64,000 nucleotides of DNA from Aradus depressus (Eukaryota > Arthropoda > Insecta > Hemiptera > Aradidae), in the NCBI GenBank assembly GCA_963662175.1, contig OY759223.1:18515460-18579459 (forward strand). The letters run 5' to 3'. Numbering within the stretch: position 1 is the first letter of the stretch; the number at the start of each line of letters is the position of its first letter. The translations under genes were made by a program, and so were the position numbers. Below, piece by piece: positions 51,901 through 56,779 of the stretch. Under the pieces are notes generated by a model. The model was not told where the DNA came from and ran no database searches. It saw only the letters and a program-made list of their open reading frames with translations.

Positions 51901-53555
51901 TTTTTTTTTTTAATGATTTAATCAAATAGTATTTTGTGACTTAAATAAACAAGATTCCTTTTATTCTTATAATTTAATCAAAAAGTAGTTTATGATATAA
52001 ATTATTTCTTTCATATATATAATTTAATAAAAAAGTATTATATCATTTAAGTAAACATGATTTTTTTTTTTTTTAATGATTTAATCAAATAGTATTTTGT
52101 GACTTAAATAAACAAGATTCCTTTTATTCTTATAATTTAATCAAAAAGTAGTTTATGATATAAATTATTTCTTTCATATATATAATTTAATAAAAAAGTA
52201 GTTTATGATATAAATTATTTCTTTCATATATATAATTTAATAAGAAAGTATTATATCATTTAAGTAAACATGATTTTTTTTTTTTTTAATGATTTAATCA
52301 AATAGTATTTTGTGACTTAAATAAACAAGATTCCTTTTATTCTTATAATTTAATCAAAAAGTAGTTTATGATATAAATTATTTCTTTCATATATATAATT
52401 TAATAAGAAAGTATTATATCATTTAAGTAAACATGATTTTTTTTTTTTTAATGATTTAATCAAATAGTATTTTGTGACTTAAATAAAGATGATTACTTTC
52501 ATCTACGATTTACTCAAAAAGTATTACAAAATTTAAATAAGCATGATTCTTTTCACTTATATGGTTTAGTTAAATATTATTATGTTATATAAATAAACAT
52601 GACTTCTTTTATTCTTATAATTTAATCAAAAAGTAGTTTGTAATTTAAAAGAAAATGATTTATTTCATGTATATAATTATACAATTATACGGCTTAATTA
52701 AATAGTATTATCTGATTTAAATAAACTTGATTTCTTTCCTTCTGTACAATTTACACAAAAAGTATTCAGTAATTTAAGTATGATTCCTTTCATATAGATA
52801 CATATATATATTTAAGTATTATGTAATTTAAATAAACATTATTCCTTTCATTTATATAATTTAGTGGAAAAGTCTTATTGTAATTTAAATAAATGTGCTC
52901 CCTCACACTGTTATTAGTTAAGATTATTGATGATGACAGTAACTGTAATTCTATATTTTTAATGTTCACTTATTACAATTTTAAATGGTGCAACTTTATT
53001 GGCCGGTAGAAATGTTAAATTACCTCTTTCCTCACTTTCCATTTTTGATAATTGCTTCAAATGAAAGTAGATTTTCGAAAAATTGGTAACGAAACTGAAA
53101 GTGCGCTGTTGCAAGCATGTTCCTTTTTTTCCGTTATTGAAGATAAGCAACTGACGAACTAAGCGCAAGCACTTATAATTATTTAGAGACGAAGTTGAAT
53201 GAAGTGGTACTTAATGGTCTGCCAATATAGTTGCTCTCAACTATAGTTTTGAATTAACAATGTAATGTACAAAGTTCTGAAGGCTTGAGAGCAATGTGGC
53301 TGGAAAATATTTTTAATTCTAAATAATTTTTTTTTTTAATGAGAGAAATAAAACATTGAAATGTTGTTTACATTTTTTTGAATTTAATTTTTGAATTATC
53401 ACCTAGGGCATATGATTTCAGTGGATCCAACCGTAACAAAAATAAGTAAAAGTCCTAGGATGGACACGGAGGATTGCGGATCTGGAAATGATAGAAACAT
53501 GGCGTCTCTGCTCATGGCTCTTGGACTTGCTTTTGTATTGACGACAAGACGCTAA
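15754..53555 (+). CDS. Mmp2: Mmp2-like matrix metalloproteinase (multi-exon, 5' incomplete)
   Basis: Zinc- and calcium-dependent endopeptidase (M10A) that cleaves extracellular-matrix proteins outside the cell. Eight exons (15754-15900, 19938-20096, 23511-23659, 27906-28071, 30294-30572, 31682-31863, 34824-35022, 53407-53555) join with intron phases 1,1,0,1,1,0,1 into about 476 codons ending at TAA 53553-53555. Order: start of catalytic domain ([17 protein letters not shown]), structural metal-site loop ([20 protein letters not shown]), zinc site [11 protein letters not shown] with Met-turn ALMAP, a Gly/Pro/acidic hinge, and a four-blade hemopexin domain closed by Cys of [12 protein letters not shown] and Cys of GYWWFGC. 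An acidic linker follows, then a hydrophobic tail ending LALAF-like and TTRR. Signal peptide, propeptide and cysteine switch lie upstream of the window. The GPI-type tail and the whole pattern point to Mmp2 rather than Mmp1. Evidence is by eye; splice sites are predicted. Confidence 0.92.
15957..15998 (-). repeat. SINE fragment
   Basis: Only the TGACTCATGCCCGGTCTTTA end survives (about 40 bp). Confidence 0.6.
16215..16561 (+). repeat. SINE, full length
   Basis: Head GGGCGCCGGTAGCTCAATGG at 16216 with B box GGGTTCGAAACCC (16269-16281), body, and tail ACCTAACCTAACCTAA. The tail directly abuts the foldback element that starts at 16561. Confidence 0.92.
16564..16588 (-). ncRNA. Hammerhead-ribozyme-like core
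   Basis: On minus: CTGATGA, one extra T, hairpin GGGA-GTGCT-TCCC, then GAAA. This matches the order of the hammerhead core (CUGANGA, helix II, GAAA). The 3' side is cut by the SINE tail, so helices I and III cannot be judged. Activity is unproven and the extra base before helix II is non-canonical. Confidence 0.4.
16804..16828 (+). ncRNA. Hammerhead-like core, degenerate
   Basis: CTGATAA, T, GGGAA-TGC-TTCCT, GAAA: the inverted partner of 16564-16588. The position equivalent to the catalytic G8 is A, so this copy should be inactive. Confidence 0.3.
16886..17126 (-). repeat. SINE, head-truncated
   Basis: Tail TAGGTTGGTTTGG, full body, ends at ACGGCGTGCTTAAG; no tRNA-like head. Confidence 0.88.
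17171..17396 (-). repeat. SINE, old copy with AACTAAC-type tail
   Basis: TAGTTAGTTATTGTGACTCA tail, body with deletions, poly-T expansion at 17346-17357, head remnant to about 17396. Confidence 0.75.
17700..17797 (-). repeat. Short repeat carrying hammerhead-like motif
   Basis: On minus, the motif at 17797-17766 (CTGATGA, T, GGTGTATTACC, GTAA, CCGGTAGTT) is followed by ATGTATACA and then 'aatatttcaaaaaaataagtttgtt'. The order is the same as at 19684-19775 and 24347-24445. GAAA is changed to GTAA here, so the core is broken. Confidence 0.55.
18025..18570 (-). mobile_element. Dispersed retroposon, copy 1
   Basis: Matches 62880-63295 in the same orientation: 'tgttgctagggtgcaacaac', 'gagaggaaggccacccag', 'gacaagaacagaaaaaataa', 'ggggggttttgtggtaagtg'. 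This copy carries an extra block of about 160 bp at 18150-18300. The strand is inferred from the poly-A side of the other copy. Confidence 0.7.
19388..19454 (-). mobile_element. Tiny poly-A retroposon with 12-bp target duplication
   Basis: ACAATAAGCCTT occurs at 19388-19399 and 19443-19454. Between them, read on minus, are about 30 bp (GGCAATTACGCCTTGGAGCA) followed by a poly-A run. This looks like a severely 5'-truncated reverse transcript inserted by LINE machinery. Confidence 0.6.
19684..19775 (+). repeat. Short repeat carrying hammerhead-like motif, degenerate
   Basis: CTGACGA (19687-19693), T, GGTGTAATTC, AAAA, CCAGTTGTGTATGTAT, then 'acaatatttcaaaacagaag'. GAAA is lost, so the core is inactive. 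Homologous to 24347-24445. Confidence 0.5.
19938..20096 (+). CDS. Mmp2: Mmp2 exon: calcium/structural-zinc region of catalytic domain
   Basis: Acceptor TTTTGTTAG, donor G|GTAAGT. Encodes [29 protein letters not shown] and [14 protein letters not shown]. The histidines and aspartates of the structural zinc and calcium sites of MMPs are all in place. Confidence 0.95.
20352..20968. mobile_element. hAT-type MITE with 8-bp target duplication
   Basis: Ends CAGAGGCGTAGCCAGG and, reversed, CAGGGGCGTAGCCAGG. The flanks GGGATGGT (20344-20351) and GGGATTGT (20969-20976) differ at one base, as expected for an 8-bp hAT duplication. No transposase inside. A second foldback is nested at 20533-20697. Confidence 0.8.
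20533..20697. mobile_element. Nested foldback MITE
   Basis: TTGACTTTACATGAGCAGC at about 20540 pairs with GCTCATGTAAAATCAGC at about 20672. The arms continue through TGCAAAGC and the GCAGCAAATGCA block, about 50 bp each, around a spacer of about 50 bp. Confidence 0.75.
20977..21320 (+). pseudogene. LINE ORF2 C-terminal remnant, frameshifted
   Basis: One frame gives [20 protein letters not shown] then HSFLVQASS. The continuing homology moves to the next frame as [15 protein letters not shown]. This pattern (basic FxIPxHR, SF...A, then YNSLPxxVR) is typical of the C-terminus of CR1/Jockey-group non-LTR retrotransposons. At least one frameshift, no RT domain. Confidence 0.65.
21960..22210 (+). 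repeat. Family B repeat
   Basis: 'cggtgaatcattgtcccagc', 'tagttgatttacatagatac', 'aatcctcatactcaattttg', 'acatcggcagttattaagg', 'agccgatttcacgaaaaatt'. It is interrupted by the LINE remnant that follows. Confidence 0.6.
22211..22520 (+). pseudogene. Jockey-like LINE RT C-terminal remnant
   Basis: Two frames together give [12 protein letters not shown] and, after a shift, [20 protein letters not shown] then [16 protein letters not shown]. This is the typical C-terminal end of Jockey-type reverse transcriptases. A stop and frameshift near 22300 mark it as dead. Confidence 0.75.
22736..23038. repeat. Foldback element with central hammerhead-like motif
   Basis: Arms of about 110-125 bp. The left arm has AACTGACATTATTGCAGAGA and the right arm TCTCTGCAATAATGTCAGTT, with ATTCAAATGAACTTGAA pairing TTCAAGTTCATTTGAAT. 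The spacer contains a second small palindrome (CATAAGAG...CTCTTATG). Confidence 0.9.
22856..22893 (-). ncRNA. Hammerhead-ribozyme-like motif
   Basis: On minus: GG, CTGAGGA, T, perfect hairpin GGTA-GAAA-TACC, GAAA, GTAC, TC, CC. Every core segment of a hammerhead is present in order: CUGANGA with G8, helix II, GAAA, very short palindromic helix III, UH, and a 2-bp helix I. The extra T before helix II is a deviation. Activity is untested. Confidence 0.45.
23100..23345 (+). repeat. Family B repeat
   Basis: 'cgacacatttatgcagttat', 'tcaatatggctgaaaatcaa', 'tttcgttttgatatatccat', 'tcgagagttatcgtgttta', 'gaaacacacataga'. Confidence 0.6.
23511..23659 (+). CDS. Mmp2: Mmp2 exon: catalytic zinc site
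   Basis: Acceptor TTTTACTCAG, donor CAG|GTAGAA. Encodes [20 protein letters not shown] (HExxHxxGxxH, three zinc ligands and the catalytic Glu), ALMAP (Met-turn) and [12 protein letters not shown]. All catalytic residues are intact. Confidence 0.97.
24347..24445 (+). ncRNA. Hammerhead-ribozyme-like motif and its downstream repeat
   Basis: GAC, CTGACGA (24350-24356), T, GGT-ATAAA-GCC, GAAA (24369-24372), CCGG, TA, GTT. Helix I could be GAC/GTT (one wobble), helix II GGT/GCC (one wobble), and helix III the self-complementary CCGG, with TA at the cleavage position. Downstream 'tatatatctttagtggaat' and 'caatatttcaaaaaataagt' are shared with 17700-17797 (reversed) and 19684-19775. Flanking identity shows a dispersed repeat family rather than chance. 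Confidence 0.45.
27532..27723. repeat. Foldback element flanked by a 14-bp direct repeat
   Basis: Left arm AAATACTACTGAATAAAACA through AATATATTTCGCTGGTTAGAG. Right arm CTCTAACCAGTGAAATATAT through GTGTTTAATTCAGTAGTATTT. Arms about 86 bp, spacer about 17-20 bp. TATTTAATTGTTAG occurs at 27481-27494 and 27719-27732. The apex carries a decayed version of the CTGA...GAAA motif. Confidence 0.85.
27728..27762 (-). repeat. SINE fragment
   Basis: GTTAGTTATTGTGACTCAAG followed by CCCGGCCTTTTAAC; only the 3' end of the element remains. Confidence 0.6.
27906..28071 (+). CDS. Mmp2: Mmp2 exon: hinge and start of hemopexin domain
   Basis: Acceptor TTTTTTAG, donor AAAG|GTTCTT (weak). Encodes TLYGRG, ending the catalytic domain, a low-complexity hinge ([20 protein letters not shown]), then [20 protein letters not shown] and AFKG. 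This last part is the first hemopexin strand set, with the N-terminal cysteine of the domain-closing disulphide. The frame continues past the donor into the intron but with no further homology. Confidence 0.93.
28217..28362 (+). repeat. 13-bp tandem repeat, about 11 units
   Basis: Unit ATTGTTCTCATCT, essentially perfect. It stays open in more than one frame ([13 protein letters not shown]), which explains the reading frames seen here; it is not coding. Confidence 0.95.
28505..29480 (+). repeat. Family B repeat, longest copy
   Basis: Runs from the end signature 'caccggtgaatcaccgcgaa' through repeated monomers ('gcagttattaggatttttga', 'ccttcagccgat', 'aaaattaataggtgt', 'ataaaatttcatgtcgatac') to 'ggtcggaaaacatgaaattc' and 'gaccgattacataactta'. 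The terminal part then recurs at 29160-29480, so the copy contains an internal duplication. No long frame, no recognised protein. Confidence 0.7.
29715..29822. repeat. Small foldback with decayed hammerhead-like motif
   Basis: AAATATTGTCTGTTTCAC pairs with GTGAAATAAACAATATTT. The apex reads, on minus, GGTAGCAATATCGAAAATAC, which aligns with the motif at 22856-22893 but lacks CTGAGGA. Confidence 0.7.
30294..30572 (+). CDS. Mmp2: Mmp2 exon: hemopexin blades 1-3 (part)
   Basis: Acceptor AATGCTTAG, donor AAAG|GTACAC. Encodes [76 protein letters not shown] and NGKIYFFKG. The repeated DAAF/DAAM and YFFKG..YW patterns mark blade boundaries. The codons upstream of 30294 that stay open belong to the intron. 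Confidence 0.96.
30573..31681 (+). other. Mmp2 intron, 1.1 kb
   Basis: Phase 1. Contains a half copy of the 16561-16830 foldback (30765-30870) and a LINE 3' end (30884-31035). The remainder is AT-rich. Confidence 0.8.
30884..31035 (-). mobile_element. LINE 3' UTR fragment
   Basis: Reverse complement of about 415-590: AAGAAGAAGAGTTTATTATA, 'cagtcgcatttacagaggta', 'ctttatacactaaatacaaa'. Same family as the RT remnant at the window start; only the 3' end was inserted (5' truncation). Confidence 0.75.
31682..31863 (+). CDS. Mmp2: Mmp2 exon: hemopexin blades 3-4
   Basis: Acceptor after a long T tract (TTTTTTTTTAG), donor GCT|GTAAGT. Encodes [40 protein letters not shown] and [20 protein letters not shown]. 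Confidence 0.96.
32140..32399 (+). repeat. SINE, head-truncated
   Basis: Begins at CTGGGAGGTAAAATAAAC inside the body, ends ACCTAACCTAACCTAATAA, followed by an (AT)n run. Confidence 0.9.
32616..32947 (-). repeat. SINE, near full length
   Basis: Tail GATTAGGTTAG, body, and head ending GAGCTACCGGGACCC. A deletion removed part of the sequence between body and head (CTCCCAGAGGGCCTCGG). Confidence 0.9.
32990..33490 (+). pseudogene. LINE ORF2 C-terminal remnant with 3' UTR
   Basis: The frame 33009-33257 contains [20 protein letters not shown], resembling the zinc-finger-like end of LINE polymerases (H..L..CP), and ends DFINCELNK. It is followed by AATAAATAAATA, a short AT-rich 3' UTR and AATGAATAAAGACTTTACTA at about 33470. 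Its 5' portion is absent. Confidence 0.65.
34236..34498 (+). repeat. SINE with internal deletion
   Basis: Intact head (GAGCGCCGGTAGCTCAATGG, B box GGGTTCGAAACCC). Body jumps from ACTCGTTAAAGACTC to CCCACAGTAATGTCGG, and the end is CATAATAACTAACTG. An intact A/B box together with an AACTAAC-type tail links the two tail types to one family. Confidence 0.88.
34500..34780 (+). repeat. Family B repeat
   Basis: 'ccgataaggctgaaaattaa', 'taggtgatgtccttattggg', 'ttatctcgatacattaattg', 'gagttatcgtgttcaaag'. Confidence 0.6.
34824..35022 (+). CDS. Mmp2: Mmp2 exon: end of hemopexin domain and linker
   Basis: Acceptor GGTATTCCAG, donor GGCG|GTGAGT. Encodes [19 protein letters not shown], whose Cys closes the hemopexin disulphide, then a charged, glycine-rich linker ([14 protein letters not shown] ... 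[10 protein letters not shown]). If the donor is not used, translation adds about ten residues and stops at 35052-35054, giving a product without the hydrophobic tail. Confidence 0.93.
35160..35590. other. Low-complexity stretch rich in TAGTC/GACTA motifs
   Basis: Short motifs such as AGTCTTA, CTAGTC and TAGTCTT recur irregularly. A degenerate SINE piece (35322-35415: TCGAGCCTTTGCGATGTCAGG, TTAAAGATACC, TTTAGGACTCTC) lies inside. No gene supported. Confidence 0.45.
36181..36336 (+). repeat. 35-bp tandem repeat, about 4.5 units
   Basis: Unit GACTAATATTACTTTATTTT followed by TCGGTCATCTCAACT. Unit starts at about 36182, 36215, 36250, 36285 and 36320. Confidence 0.9.
37490..37530 (+). ncRNA. Hammerhead-ribozyme-like motif
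   Basis: GGCC, CTGAAGA (37494-37500), A-rich/T-rich helix II (AAAA ... TTTT, then C), GAAA (37519-37522), CG, TT, GGCC. The two GGCC blocks can pair as helix I. CG is a minimal helix III and TT sits where the UH cleavage step is expected. One extra base separates CTGAAGA from helix II. The homologous copy at 55042-55082 keeps the layout with changed helix II sequence. Confidence 0.45.
37531..37600 (+). repeat. Sequence downstream of the hammerhead-like motif
   Basis: 'ttttacacgacacaacctcg' here corresponds to 'tttacgcgacagaacctcga' on the minus strand at 55000-55030, so the two loci share at least about 90 bp and belong to one repeat family. Confidence 0.55.
39675..40292. mobile_element. TIR element containing a 106-bp tandem repeat
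   Basis: The left end ACGTTTCCATGGCACTTC and the right end GAAGTGCCATGGAAACGT are exact inverted repeats. Inside, the palindromic core CAAAAC-N-GTTTTG recurs many times. No coding capacity is seen, so it is non-autonomous. The superfamily is not clear. Confidence 0.75.
39692..40115 (+). repeat. 106-bp tandem repeat, 4 near-identical units
   Basis: Units begin CAAAACAGTTTTGAAAGG at 39692, 39798, 39904 and 40010, with a partial start at 40116. I saw no differences between the units, which implies very recent amplification. Confidence 0.95.
41453..41740 (-). pseudogene. Transposase C-terminal part (DDE/D family)
   Basis: Contains [20 protein letters not shown], the motif around the second catalytic aspartate region in mariner-like transposases (SPDLxPxDFxxW), with G where D is usual in the second position. 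It is followed by a helical C-terminus. The first catalytic D region is absent. Confidence 0.8.
41839..42147 (-). pseudogene. Transposase N-terminal helix-turn-helix part
   Basis: From about residue 25: [40 protein letters not shown] and [19 protein letters not shown]. This resembles the N-terminal DNA-binding domain commonly found in insect mariner-like transposases. The first 24 codons are likely inverted-repeat sequence. The frame then runs into unrelated residues where the internal deletion starts. Confidence 0.75.
42366..43040 (+). repeat. Diverged satellite monomers, left flank, with SINE insertion
   Basis: Pieces such as 'aatccttttattcttataat' (42390) and 'ataatttacacaaaaagtat' (42960) match single monomers of the array but not the three-monomer order. 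They are interrupted by unclassified sequence at 42432-42500 and the SINE at 42665-42916. Confidence 0.65.
42665..42916 (-). repeat. SINE, old copy
   Basis: GGGCTTTAACTACTAGATCA, body with several deletions, head ending GAGCTACTGGCGTCC. The tail is missing. Confidence 0.8.
43041..52488 (+). repeat. Satellite array: 163-bp units of three related monomers
   Basis: About 9.4 kb, which at 162-164 bp per unit corresponds to about 58 units. Each unit has three diverged monomers of about 56, 50 and 57 bp, all starting TTTAATCAAA or TTTAATAAGA: the GTGACTTAAATAAACAAG monomer, the GTAGTTTATGATATAAAT monomer and the GTATTATATCATTTAAGT monomer. Two unit types are interspersed: one with AATAAGAAAG and a pure poly-T ending in AATGAT, the other with AATAAAAAAG and TTTTCATTTAAATG. 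Several units have the middle monomer doubled (near 45752, 47433, 47810, 50305, 51330, 51650, 52190) and one lacks part (near 51440). No reading frame of note. Confidence 0.97.
52489..52900 (+). repeat. Diverged satellite monomers, right flank
   Basis: Seven or eight single monomers of about 50-57 bp (for example 'tttactcaaaaagtattaca', 'tttagttaaatattattatg', 'ttacacaaaaagtattcagt', 'atttagtggaaaagtcttat') with increasing divergence away from the array. Confidence 0.8.
53407..53555 (+). CDS. Mmp2: Mmp2 terminal exon: linker and GPI-type tail
   Basis: Acceptor ATTATCACCTAG before 53407; the phase matches the exon ending at 35022. Encodes [48 protein letters not shown] and stop. Small residues (GSGN) followed by a short polar spacer, about 14 hydrophobic residues and a very short tail fit a GPI-attachment signal, as known for Drosophila Mmp2. 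Attachment of the enzyme to the cell surface is an inference from this. Confidence 0.85.
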
Positions 53556-53566
53556 GAACAGGTTTT

Positions 53567-53572
53567 AATAAA
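53567..53572 (+). promoter_or_regulatory. Candidate poly-A signal of Mmp2
   Basis: AATAAA lies 12 bp after the stop codon. Another AATAAA is at 53899-53904. The first may be too close to the stop to be the main site. Confidence 0.3.
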
Positions 53573-55040
53573 AAAAAAAGGTAAAAATTTTCTGAAGAGA
53601 TATTTGTTTTGTCTCTTTAAAATATACAGGAAGCCGAATTTTCCACAAGGGGCTTATTGTACTTCAAAAGGAAACGACAATATGACGGAATGGTTGTTGA
53701 TCTGGTACTCATCCCGTCCGATAACGTATGCTGACGACGTTTTCTAAGAGAATGAGAAAGTTATCTTTTAATTATAGAAATTTTTGATGCAATATTCAAG
53801 CACTTAATAAATGACTTGATCATTTACATAGTCTGTAGTCACAATGTATCTTTTAGAAAAGAATAGTTGAAAAAATATTACTATTTAGTACCTACTCAAA
53901 TAAAATCTCCCATCTCAAATTAAAGGTGTTCTTTTGTTTTTAATTATTTTTTTTGTCTCCACACTAATTTTTAGAAATTGTGATTTTCAAAACAATTTTA
54001 TTGTAGTAATTAACTGTTTATACTATAGTTTGGAATTTATGTGTGCACAGCTACTAGTTCCAGAGTGTAACATGTTATTATAAATTATAAACATTTTATT
54101 CAATGTCATAGACATACACCCAAGTGCCATTAGAATATAAATAAGTTGAAGAGCTTCTAATCAGAACTATTCTTTTACATGAAAAAAATATATACCATAT
54201 ATTATATGTATATAGGTATTATATATATATATAATATAATTTTCAGAATGAATCAAAATTTGGTATATCTATGAGATTATTAGGTTAAAACATGATACCC
54301 CACTCATTTGTCTTTCCGAAGTAAAGTAGCTTCAAATTTCGATGTCTTCTCCAAATCAGCTCTTGTTTTGGTCTTTCGTCACTCTGGTGGACATGAGCTC
54401 GACTCAAAAAATAATGAAAATTTAAATTATGACATTTTCACCGAAGAAAAAAAAAAAAAAAGATTTTTTTCTTAATTGGTAGGTTGATGTAATTGTAATT
54501 GTTAAATAAGAGTGTTTTTTCATACCCAGTAATGCCATGAAATGAATTGACTCATGCCCGGGCTTTAATTTTGAGATCATACCTACTGACACTATTTTAT
54601 GGCACTATCTCACAAATTCTACGTCATTAAAGTATTTAGCGAGAAACAGTTGACGTAGCTCTATGTTGTTCGTTGCCGCACATTTCCTGCTAAGTACGCC
54701 CTATCGATTTTTTTCTTCAGATATAAAATTATAAGAAAAAAAATTGAAGAAATATTTTATTTTGTTTATTTAAAAGGGGTGGAGGGTTGAAACTTGTTTG
54801 TTATAAATGGGACTCTAATTATGTATTATTTATTACTTTACGATTATTATTTTCGAAGATATAAGCATTAACTAACTATAAACGTTCAAATTGTGACATA
54901 TTTTCCTTGCATTCGTGCTCCCAATGTTCTCGGCATGGGGAAAGTTTTACGCTAAAATTGACAGACTTAGAATTAAAAACTCAAAGAGATAAAACATGTT
55001 TAAGTCGAGGTTCTGTCGCGTAAATAAAAAACTCAGTATG
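53573..55040. other. Mmp2 3' flank, non-coding
   Basis: AT-rich, with an (AT)n stretch at 54188-54240 and two SINE fragments on minus (54371-54406 GTCTTTCGTCACTCTGGTGG; 54546-54590 TTGACTCATGCCCGGGCTTT). No gene recognised. Confidence 0.5.
54371..54590 (-). repeat. Two SINE fragments
   Basis: A middle piece and a tail-side piece of the SINE, separated by about 140 bp of unrelated AT-rich DNA. Their order is scrambled relative to an intact copy in this orientation. Confidence 0.55.
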
Positions 55041-55041
55041 T

Positions 55042-55082
55042 GGCCAACATTTCGGAAATTATTTATTTCCTTTTTCAGAGCC
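55042..55082 (-). ncRNA. Hammerhead-like motif, homologue of 37490-37530
   Basis: On minus: GGCT, CTGAAAA, A, GGAAAT-AAAT-AATTTCC (long perfect helix II), GAAA, TG, TT, GGCC. Helix I pairs with one wobble. The position equivalent to catalytic G8 is A, so this copy should be inactive. The neighbouring sequence also matches the 37.5-kb locus. Confidence 0.4.
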
Positions 55083-55270
55083 TTATAATGACTCGAGTCG
55101 ATGTGTTTCATGTATGTAAAATTGATATTATGTATGTAAAATTATATAGATACCTAACTAAAAAGAAAAAGGAGAAAACCCTTAAAATTATAATAATAGC
55201 AAGCAGAAATTACAGCGCTTCTCCTGCGACCTATGAGGAAATCTGTTAACTAGAATCCGACACTGATATG

Positions 55271-56080
55271 GGCGGGTTGGCTGCCAAGTGGTGTAGGTCA
55301 CAAAAATGAGAAAATGGACAAACACCGCTATTAAATAACCTGGATACAGACCTATCTATTTGTCAAGTGGCGTAGGTCCCAGTTCAATAGCCGACCCACA
55401 GATAGCGTTTTATGTTACAACTCCAAATCCAAGGACCGATCAGTTTGGCGATCGAGTGGTGTAGGTCCAACTGCTTTTGGCAACCCGCCTTCTAGTAACC
55501 TTCCGTATTTAGTAACATTCATGTTTTTTGTTCTGTATTGTGCTGTTTTCAACATTGCGGATTGTTTACTGCTGACATTTTTTTCATTTAATATGGATGA
55601 GAGAGCGTTTTGTAGTCTAATGATAACGGCATCGAAACCATTGAACAATTTTTTTTGATATCAGGGCACTCATACCTACCTAATGATGGCGACTTAGGAT
55701 GTGTTGAAACTTTTTGAATTACCTATTTTAAAAACCATTACCTAGGATGTATAAATAATACAACGAAAGTTATTGCAATATTTCAACTTGTATTCAATCT
55801 TATTCCCTTCCCAATTGTATATTTTATGAAATATCGGTTAAAAGTTCTGTTTTCAGAAAATATTGTGGTATGACATTTTCAATTTTGAAATACTTAGCAA
55901 ATTTGTAAAAATGATTTTTGCACATTTAACGAAAGTATACATTATAATTTTATTTTTAAGCCAAAAATAACCCCAAAAAAAAGAAACTCTGGATTTATGG
56001 AGTGGTGATAACTTTTAAATTGGCTCTCCTGAAAAATTGCAATTTTGGACATACACCACTTGGCAGCCAACCCGCCCATA
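55271..56080. mobile_element. Candidate TIR element
   Basis: Bounded by 'atatgggcgggttggctgcc' and its inverse, preceded by ACTGAT and followed by GAGAGCC. The inverted ends are about 30 bp. Inside, short 'aagtggtgtaggtc' motifs repeat near the left end. No coding capacity. Confidence 0.55.
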
Positions 56081-56321
56081 TGAGAGCCTTTTTTTATGAA
56101 TACGAATGATATCTCCCTTTTAAGTTCGTGCACCAAAGATTATCTCAGGTCATATAATGCACAAGAACAAAGCAGCAATAATTAAATATTAAAACTAAAG
56201 ATTATTCCGAAAAGGAAATATATTTATAAATGTATTGGGAATTGGGCAGACATATTTCACTATATCTATGGGGCTAAAAGTTTCATTATATCTATTTTTA
56301 TAAATTACATTTATTTAATAT

Positions 56322-56702
56322 GAGGAGTTTGGAGCCAGAGCGGACCAACTGGTTGAAACTGAACAGGTAGAAAATGGCAATTGGAAATTTAGTACATTTT
56401 GTTTATCTCCATAAATGGGCCCCAAATATTTATTTATATTTGAAATTTTAGAATAGTATTGGATGAGTGATCCCTTTTTGTGTTCTATAAAGTTTTTGAA
56501 GGCCGTAGGATCCATTGTGACTTTGAAAATGTATGCACAAAATACTTGTGGACTAAACATAAAGTGCTGCTATCTATCACTGAAGTGAAGAAACTAAGTG
56601 ATCCACACTGGTTTTGAAAAAGGGAACCTATGCCAACATCAGGATGGTAATAACTCATTTTCCGAAAAATTGTGGGTTGGTCCGCTCTGGCTCCAAACTA
56701 CT
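56322..56702. mobile_element. Candidate MITE
   Basis: TGAGGAGTTTGGAGCCAGAG plus CGGACCAAC at the left is inverted at the right (GTTGGTCCGCTCTGGCTCCA plus AACTACTCA). Inverted ends about 30 bp, length about 380 bp, no coding capacity. Confidence 0.75.
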
Positions 56703-56779
56703 CATATATAGTATAGATGAATTAGTATAGACATGTGAAGTTGGCTGATGTAGTGAAAAGTGATTATTTCCCAGTTTGA

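Larger units (their letters stand above)
35023..53406 (+). other. Mmp2 last intron, 18.4 kb
   Basis: Phase 1 (G|GG codon across the junction). More than half is the satellite array at 43041-52488. It also holds a degenerate SINE, two tandem repeats, a TIR element and a mariner-like element. The stretches 36400-37440, 37600-39660, 40300-41290 and 52900-53400 are AT-rich and I recognise no gene in them. Confidence 0.75.

Noticed and set aside
43041..52488. CRISPR-like regularity
   Set aside because: Repeat units are contiguous and related throughout, with no unique spacers; this is satellite DNA.
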